From an uncultured Collinsella sp. (GTDB lineage Bacteria > Actinomycetota > Coriobacteriia > Coriobacteriales > Coriobacteriaceae): a stretch of 17,339 bases of DNA. The DNA lies in contig CABUWA010000026.1 of the NCBI GenBank assembly GCA_902495085.1, forward strand, positions 1 through 17,339, given 5' to 3'. A program made the position numbers and the translations under genes. This document shows positions 13,218-17,339 of the stretch, piece after piece. Each line of letters begins with the position of its first letter. Position 1 is the first letter of the stretch. The notes beneath the pieces are model-generated. The model had not been told where the DNA came from, did no database searches, and was given only the letters and a program-made list of their open reading frames with translations.

Positions 13218-14074
13218 CCCAAAATCCCCAGGACGCCGAGCACAATACCCGCAGCGAGAATGCCCACAATCTGCCAAATAATTTTGACCTGTTTCTTATT
13301 GCAAAGACACATGATCCCGAACGCGCAGAGCGGCAAAAGAGCCGGGAATATCCCATCGAGCGTTTCCTGCAACTTAAACGCGGTGTCGCCGAAGTTAAGA
13401 GCGAGCGGAGTGGTAACTGCAACGGTGGTCGCCACCATTCCACCAACTACCATTAGTCCCACAATCGCCAGGCCGGACGTAACTTTGTGCATTACATCAG
13501 AATCGTTCAGCTTCGAAATCATGCCACTGCCAAGCGAATAACCATACTGAAGCCCAAACCAGCGGATCAGGATCGTTGGGACATTATAAAGAAGCAGGAA
13601 CAGGATTGGGCCGAGCAGACTGCCCGAAAGGCAAAGTCCTGTCACAACGCCCGTCGCAATCATGCGAAGCGTACTGGCAATCAGTGAATCTCCAATACCG
13701 GAAAGCGGAGCCATAAGCGATGCTTTCATGGCGTTAATTGAGGCGGTGTCAAAGTCCTGATTGTTGGCGTTCTCCTCCTCCATGGAGGCCACAATGCCGG
13801 CGACCAGAGGATTAAACGTAACTTGAATATTGTAGAACTCAAGATGACGCTTATATGCCTCAATCCGGTCTCCAGGCTTATCGTATAACCGCTTGATTAC
13901 CGAAATCATGTCGTAGCAGAAACCAACGTTCATTTGTCGGTCAAAGCTCCACATGATGTTGAGTGGAAAGCTACGCCAAAATAACGCCTTTAAGTCTTTC
14001 TTGGTTATTCTCTTATCGGTCGATTTATTTGACTCCGGCGAGAGCTCAAGAACATCATTAGAATTCGTTGTCAT
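13214..14074 (-). CDS. PTS mannose/fructose/sorbose-family EIID
   Basis: A 286-residue membrane subunit that, with IIC, forms the sugar channel of a mannose-family PTS. Typical marks are the cytoplasmic LFWRSFPLNIMWSFDRQMNVGFCYDMISVIKRLY, HLEFYNIQ, VAGIVASMEE, the MKASLMAPLSGIGDSLIASTLRMI segment, and NVPTILIRWFGLQYGYSLG. Membrane segments follow in the C-terminal part (about 200-225, 242-258, 265-285). The frame extends upstream to 14140, but AAGGAGG lies before the ATG at 14074. The start overlaps the end of IIC by 17 nt. The stop codon overlaps the stop of the convergent GntR gene in a shared CTAG (13214-13217). Base composition is lower in GC than the pur genes. Confidence 0.94.
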   Translation of the reverse strand: MTTNSNDVLELSPESNKSTDKRITKKDLKALFWRSFPLNIMWSFDRQMNVGFCYDMISVIKRLYDKPGDRIEAYKRHLEFYNIQVTFNPLVAGIVASMEEENANNQDFDTASINAMKASLMAPLSGIGDSLIASTLRMIATGVVTGLCLSGSLLGPILFLLLYNVPTILIRWFGLQYGYSLGSGMISKLNDSDVMHKVTSGLAIVGLMVVGGMVATTVAVTTPLALNFGDTAFKLQETLDGIFPALLPLCAFGIMCLCNKKQVKIIWQIVGILAAGIVLGVLGILG

Positions 14075-14834
14075 CGTCAACCTCCTTAGCGACCGCCGCA
14101 CTGGCAGGCATAAAAATGTGAGCCATATTGAGAATCCCAATCAGGATCAGCGAAAACGCCACGATACCGATCGTCGGAATGTTTAGATAGGCACTCAGCA
14201 AGAAGCCTCCAAAGAATAGGAAGCTCAGCTCCTTGGTGGACAGGATTGACATAAGCTGCGCAAATCCAAGCGCGGGCAGAATACCCGTTGCGATCGTAAG
14301 CCCATTCGTAAGCCAATCAGGAATGGCGTCAATCAGTGCCTGAACAGCATCATTTCCAACGTAAAAAGCCACGCCGCAAATCAAGCCAAGCGCAATGATG
14401 TAGAGAATTCCATTGGTCCACATAGCGGCTGCAATCGTTTTGGGGTCGTCTTTTTCGGCACCACGATCAGCCCAGACAGCCATAGGAGGCGTAACAACGC
14501 TATACATAAGGCTGTCAAACATGCCGGCAAGCACCGCAGTGGGCATAGCAATAGTCAGAGCGGTCTCGGGACCCGCACCCATAGTAATCGCAAAGGCTGT
14601 TCCCAAAACTGAACCAACAATTACGTTGGGCGGCACGGCAGCACCAACCTGCCAGACCCCCATGAACGCGAGTTCGAGCTGGAAACCAACAATAACGCCA
14701 GTCGGAATATCACCCAAAAAAATACCGACAATCGCTCCGAGGACAATCGGCCGCTCGACCATCGCAGTACCGAGTAAATAATCCGATTGACCTATCGCAG
14801 CGGCAAGACCAACCAGAAAAGCCTGAAGCAGCAT
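14058..14834 (-). CDS. PTS mannose/fructose/sorbose-family EIIC
   Basis: A 258-residue polytopic membrane subunit of the same permease. It is recognised by the N-terminal LLQAFLVGLAAAIGQSDYLLG, VERPIVLGAIVGIFLGDIPTGVIVGFQLELAFMGVWQVGAAVPPN, the GSVLGTAFAITMGAGPETALTIAMPTAVL block and the charged loop near 122-132 followed by more hydrophobic segments. Its length is that of the family. AGGGAG lies 5 nt before the ATG. It begins 14 nt after IIB and overlaps IID by 17 nt, so the three are co-transcribed. Sugar specificity cannot be assigned from the sequence. Confidence 0.94.
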   Translation of the reverse strand: MLLQAFLVGLAAAIGQSDYLLGTAMVERPIVLGAIVGIFLGDIPTGVIVGFQLELAFMGVWQVGAAVPPNVIVGSVLGTAFAITMGAGPETALTIAMPTAVLAGMFDSLMYSVVTPPMAVWADRGAEKDDPKTIAAAMWTNGILYIIALGLICGVAFYVGNDAVQALIDAIPDWLTNGLTIATGILPALGFAQLMSILSTKELSFLFFGGFLLSAYLNIPTIGIVAFSLILIGILNMAHIFMPASAAVAKEVDDDNEF

Positions 14835-14848
14835 ATTTCTCCCTCTTC

Positions 14849-15325
14849 CTACAAATCAAAACTTGTTACGATGCGTTTTTTCTCGCTAGCAACCTGCCTT
14901 ACCTCGAACTCGATTCCATCAGCCATGGCTTTCTTAATTTCATTAATATCGGATTGGGAAAGGCGCACAGCAGGGCCAAGCTCCTTTACGCTATCCCCCA
15001 ACGGTCGAGCGCCGCCTAAATTCACAGACGTTATTTTTGGACACGCACGCGCAACTTCACAGGCGTCATGTACATTTCCCGCAACAACAATTAGCTCGTA
15101 TTTATCCACCGCGCTTCCGTTAAGGGCCACGATGGAATCTTCTACACTTTTGACAACCAATTTGGCATCAGCGGGTTTTGCAATTCGCAGCGCTTGAATT
15201 CGCTCTTTGCTTGCGGCGTACTCATCTGAAACCACAAGAATAGCGTTTGCTTCAAGCGTTGGATACCAAGAGAACACGGTCTGCCCATGCACTAACCGGC
15301 TATCGACGCGACACAGTTTAATCAT
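14849..15325 (-). CDS. PTS mannose/fructose/sorbose-family EIIB
   Basis: A 158-residue cytoplasmic phosphotransfer protein that receives phosphate from EIIA and passes it to the incoming sugar. The N-terminal RVDSRLVHGQ carries the phosphorylated His13. The rest (VSDEYAASKERIQALRIAKP, SVNLGGARPLGD, VRLSQSDINEIKKAMADGIEFEVRQV) is typical of mannose-family IIB. The frame runs far upstream through non-coding DNA to 15904, but AAAGGGG is 6 nt before the ATG at 15325, and the protein family starts exactly there. First gene of the IIB-IIC-IID operon; no EIIA domain is fused or adjacent, so EIIA must come from elsewhere. Confidence 0.95.
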   Translation of the reverse strand: MIKLCRVDSRLVHGQTVFSWYPTLEANAILVVSDEYAASKERIQALRIAKPADAKLVVKSVEDSIVALNGSAVDKYELIVVAGNVHDACEVARACPKITSVNLGGARPLGDSVKELGPAVRLSQSDINEIKKAMADGIEFEVRQVASEKKRIVTSFDL

Positions 15326-15370
15326 TTTGCCCCTTTCTCGACTTGAACACAGACAATCATCCTTGACTGC

Positions 15371-15408
15371 TAATGGCATATTACGTCTTATGACGTAATA
15401 TGCCATTA
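15371..15408. promoter_or_regulatory. Perfect palindrome, candidate operator of the PTS operon
   Basis: The 17-nt arms TAATGGCATATTACGTC (15371-15387) and its exact reverse complement (15392-15408) flank a TTAT centre. It lies directly downstream of the probable -10 box and about 45 nt upstream of the IIB start, where a bound GntR protein would block transcription. No T-run is present, so it is not a terminator. It could also form a leader hairpin in the RNA. Confidence 0.65.
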
Positions 15409-15409
15409 C

Positions 15410-15415
15410 ATAATA
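15410..15415 (-). promoter_or_regulatory. Possible -10 box of the PTS operon
   Basis: TATTAT on the minus strand immediately upstream of the palindrome at 15371-15408. The -35 position is poor. The transcription start would fall at the edge of the palindrome. Confidence 0.4.
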
Positions 15416-15495
15416 TCTTGAACGGTTGAATATCACCGCTAAATGGTATTTATCTCTAAAAACAGGGGGGTGCAATCCGTCTAGACACAGTGCGT

Positions 15496-15580
15496 CGGGG
15501 CGGGAGGGGCCGAGTTTCCTCCTGAGCGACTCTGCTTGCAGCCGGAGCGAAAGGGGGAAATCTCGGCCCCTCCCGCCCCG
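15496..15580. repeat. 85-bp GC-rich interrupted palindrome
   Basis: The outer arms 15496-15514 and 15562-15580 are perfect 19-bp reverse complements. After a single-base bulge the stem goes on for about eight more pairs (TTTCCTCC with GGGGGAAA, one T-G). It begins 14 nt after the carB stop, without a T-run. It shares the GGCCGAG..TTTCC / GGAAA..CTCGGCC core with the palindrome at 10043-10114. Confidence 0.8.
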
Positions 15581-15594
15581 GCCGGCCAGGTCAA

Positions 15595-17339
15595 CTACAC
15601 CGTGTACTGCGGCAGGTCCTGCAGGGCGATGACGTCCATGCCCATGTCGTTGGCGCTGCCGTGACCCTGCTGGTCCTCGCGCACGGCCTCGATGGCACTC
15701 ACGTACGTGTTGGCCGCAGACATCGCCGTCACGCAGGTCACGCCACGACGGACGGCCTCGGTGCGCAGTAGATAGCCGTCGCCACGCGAACCCGGGCCGT
15801 ACGGCGTGTTGATGATTACCGCAATCTTGCCATCGGCGATGAGGTCGCCGATGTTGGGGCGCTCGCCGTCGTGCGGGCCGCTGATCTTTTCCACGACCTC
15901 GCACGTCACGTTGCCGCCGCGCAGCACGCGCGCCGTGCCCTCGGTGGAGCAGATATCAAAGCCCAGGTAGCGCAGGATACGAGCGACCGAAAGGATGTGG
16001 CGCTTGTCACGGTCGCACACGCTGATGAACACCTTGCCGGCGCTCGGGTCGGGCAGCTTGTAGTCAATCGCCAGCTGCGTCTTGGCGTATGCCTCGGGAT
16101 AGCTCTTGGCGATACCCATGACCTCGCCCGTCGACTTCATCTCGGGCCCCAGGATAACGTCGGCACCGGGGAAACGGCCCCAGGGCATAACGGCTTCCTT
16201 CATGCAGAACCAGTCCAGCTGACGCTCGTCGCTCGGCAGGCCCAGGCTTGCGATGGAATCGCCCGCCATGATACGCGCCGCGCACTTGGCCAGCGGCACG
16301 CCGGTGGCCTTGGAGATAAACGGCACGGTGCGGCTGGCACGCGGGTTGGCCTCGATCACGTAAACGGTCTCGCCCTTGATGGCGTACTGCACGTTGACCA
16401 GGCCGCGTACGCCCAGCGCCATCGCGATGCGGCGCGTGGTCTCGCGAAGCTTTGCCTGCAGGCTCTCGCTAAAGCTGAACGGCGGGATGCAGGTCGCAGA
16501 GTCGCCGGAGTGAATACCGGCCTCCTCGATATGCTCCAGAATGCCGCCGATGTAGACCTCTTCGCCATCGCACAGGGCGTCGACATCGGACTCGATCGCG
16601 CCCTCCAAGAAGCGGTCCAGATACACCGGGTAGTCGGGGCTAATGCGCGCAGCCTCGGCCATGTAATCGCGCAGATGCTCGGCATCGTAGGCGATCATCA
16701 TGCCGCGGCCGCCCAGCACGTAGCTCGGACGCACCAGCAGCGGGTAGCCGATGTGCGCGGCAACGGCCTCGGCCTCCTCAAACGAGGTGGCCTGGCCCGC
16801 CGGCGGGTACATGATGCCCAGCTTGTCGAGCAGGGCGGCGAAGCGCTCGCGGTCCTCGGCAAAGTCGATGGCATCGGGCTTGGTGCCCATGATGTTCACG
16901 CCGCTCTCCTCGAGCATGCGCGCCAGCTTAAGCGGGGTCTGGCCGCCAAGCGTCACCACGACGCCATCGGGGCGCTCAACGTCGATAACGTCCATGACGT
17001 CCTCGTAGGTGAGCGGCTCAAAGTACAGGCGGTCGGACGTGTCGTAGTCGGTCGAGACGGTCTCGGGATTGCAGTTGACCATGATGGTCTCAAAGCCGCG
17101 GGCCGCCAGCGCGTAGCTCGCGTGCACGCAGCAGTAATCGAACTCGATACCCTGGCCAATGCGGTTGGGACCGGCGCCCAGGATCATCGCCTTGGGCTTG
17201 TCCGCCGGTGTGGTCTCGTCGGGAGCTACGCACTTCTTGGCATCCGGGCTCGTGCGGTAGATGTTCTCGTACGTCTTGTAGTGGTACTCCGTGGCGCTCG
17301 AGAACTCCGCAGCGCAGGTATCGACCGTCTTCATGCTGG
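15595..17339 (-). CDS. carB: Carbamoyl-phosphate synthase large subunit CarB (C-terminal part)
   Basis: The C-terminal 581 or so residues of CarB, which makes carbamoyl phosphate for pyrimidine and arginine synthesis from bicarbonate, ammonia and two ATP. The reading frame is open to the window edge; the ATG at 17334 is internal (the family has K-x-VDTCAAEF at that point), so the N-terminal half lies outside. Visible are VDTCAAEF, GAGPNRIGQGIEFDYCCVHA, NCNPETVSTDYDTSDRLYFEP, VTLGGQTPLKLA, RPSYVLGGRGM and EANPRASRTVPFISKATGVPLAKCAARIMAG, i.e. the second ATP-grasp half that phosphorylates carbamate. The last 140 or so residues are the MGS-like allosteric domain (KVFISVCDRDKRH.., STEGTARVL, INTPYGPGSRGDGYLLR). 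The stop is followed by a large palindrome rather than a normal terminator. Confidence 0.97.
   Translation of the reverse strand, partial: SMKTVDTCAAEFSSATEYHYKTYENIYRTSPDAKKCVAPDETTPADKPKAMILGAGPNRIGQGIEFDYCCVHASYALAARGFETIMVNCNPETVSTDYDTSDRLYFEPLTYEDVMDVIDVERPDGVVVTLGGQTPLKLARMLEESGVNIMGTKPDAIDFAEDRERFAALLDKLGIMYPPAGQATSFEEAEAVAAHIGYPLLVRPSYVLGGRGMMIAYDAEHLRDYMAEAARISPDYPVYLDRFLEGAIESDVDALCDGEEVYIGGILEHIEEAGIHSGDSATCIPPFSFSESLQAKLRETTRRIAMALGVRGLVNVQYAIKGETVYVIEANPRASRTVPFISKATGVPLAKCAARIMAGDSIASLGLPSDERQLDWFCMKEAVMPWGRFPGADVILGPEMKSTGEVMGIAKSYPEAYAKTQLAIDYKLPDPSAGKVFISVCDRDKRHILSVARILRYLGFDICSTEGTARVLRGGNVTCEVVEKISGPHDGERPNIGDLIADGKIAVIINTPYGPGSRGDGYLLRTEAVRRGVTCVTAMSAANTYVSAIEAVREDQQGHGSANDMGMDVIALQDLPQYTV

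Larger units (their letters stand above)
15326..15594. other. PTS promoter region and right border of the accessory segment
   Basis: 269 nt without a gene. It holds the PTS leader, a 38-bp perfect palindrome (15371-15408), a TATTAT box (15410-15415), an AT-rich stretch to about 15465, and the long GC-rich palindrome (15496-15580) that ends 14 nt before the carB stop codon. Confidence 0.6.

Noticed and set aside
15326..15904. N-terminal extension of the EIIB frame up to 15904
   Set aside because: The extra residues are Arg/Gly/His-rich and overlap the end of carB and the palindromes; the family start Met-Ile-Lys-Leu has its own ribosome site at 15325.

Overview
The window looks like a chromosomal segment of a Gram-positive, high-GC anaerobe of the class Coriobacteriia, most likely Collinsella or a close relative. 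This is inferred from the B. subtilis-type [4Fe-4S] PurF, the class B sortase, the mannose-family PTS, the G/C-rich codon use of the core genes and the recurrent GGGGAC-type palindromic repeats between genes. No rRNA or tRNA is present to confirm it. Nearly all genes lie on the minus strand; the exceptions are one membrane protein and one GntR regulator.

Layout. Positions 1-245 hold an intergenic inverted repeat and a strong minus-strand terminator. Positions 247-2600 (minus) hold an orphan PTS EIIA (galactitol/fructose type), a membrane-anchored PpiC/SurA-type foldase and YqeY. Positions 2678-6375 (minus) hold the de novo purine run purF-purM-purN, with purM and purN overlapping, a TATAAT box before purF and a rho-independent terminator after purN. 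Positions 6670-7899 (plus) hold a CmpB-type multispanning membrane protein that ends at a bidirectional terminator. Positions 7990-9947 (minus) hold a tight row purE, class B sortase, MoaE-like protein. Positions 10115-15495 hold an accessory segment of lower GC: a RelE/Phd-type toxin-antitoxin pair, an HSL-family alpha/beta hydrolase, a divergent GntR/UTRA regulator and a mannose-family PTS operon (IIB-IIC-IID). Positions 15595-17339 (minus) hold the C-terminal half of carB, cut by the window edge.

How the genes fit together. purF, purM, purN and purE supply steps of IMP synthesis, and carB makes carbamoyl phosphate for pyrimidines and arginine, so the backbone is nucleotide metabolism. The accessory segment reads as a regulated import-and-deesterify module: the PTS takes up a sugar, the hydrolase could remove an acyl group, and the GntR/UTRA protein, encoded between them, is the probable ligand-responsive regulator. 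A perfect 17-bp-arm palindrome directly downstream of the likely PTS -10 box is a strong operator candidate. The operon carries no mannose-type EIIA.

The most notable structural observation is that the accessory segment is bracketed by two long GC-rich palindromes that share a GGCCGAG..TTTCC / GGAAA..CTCGGCC core. One lies just upstream of purE and the other just downstream of carB, as if the segment had been inserted between carB and purE. Separately, a GGGGAC-centred palindromic repeat family is seen at four intergenic places in the left part. I see no CRISPR array, phage gene, transposase gene, riboswitch or origin.
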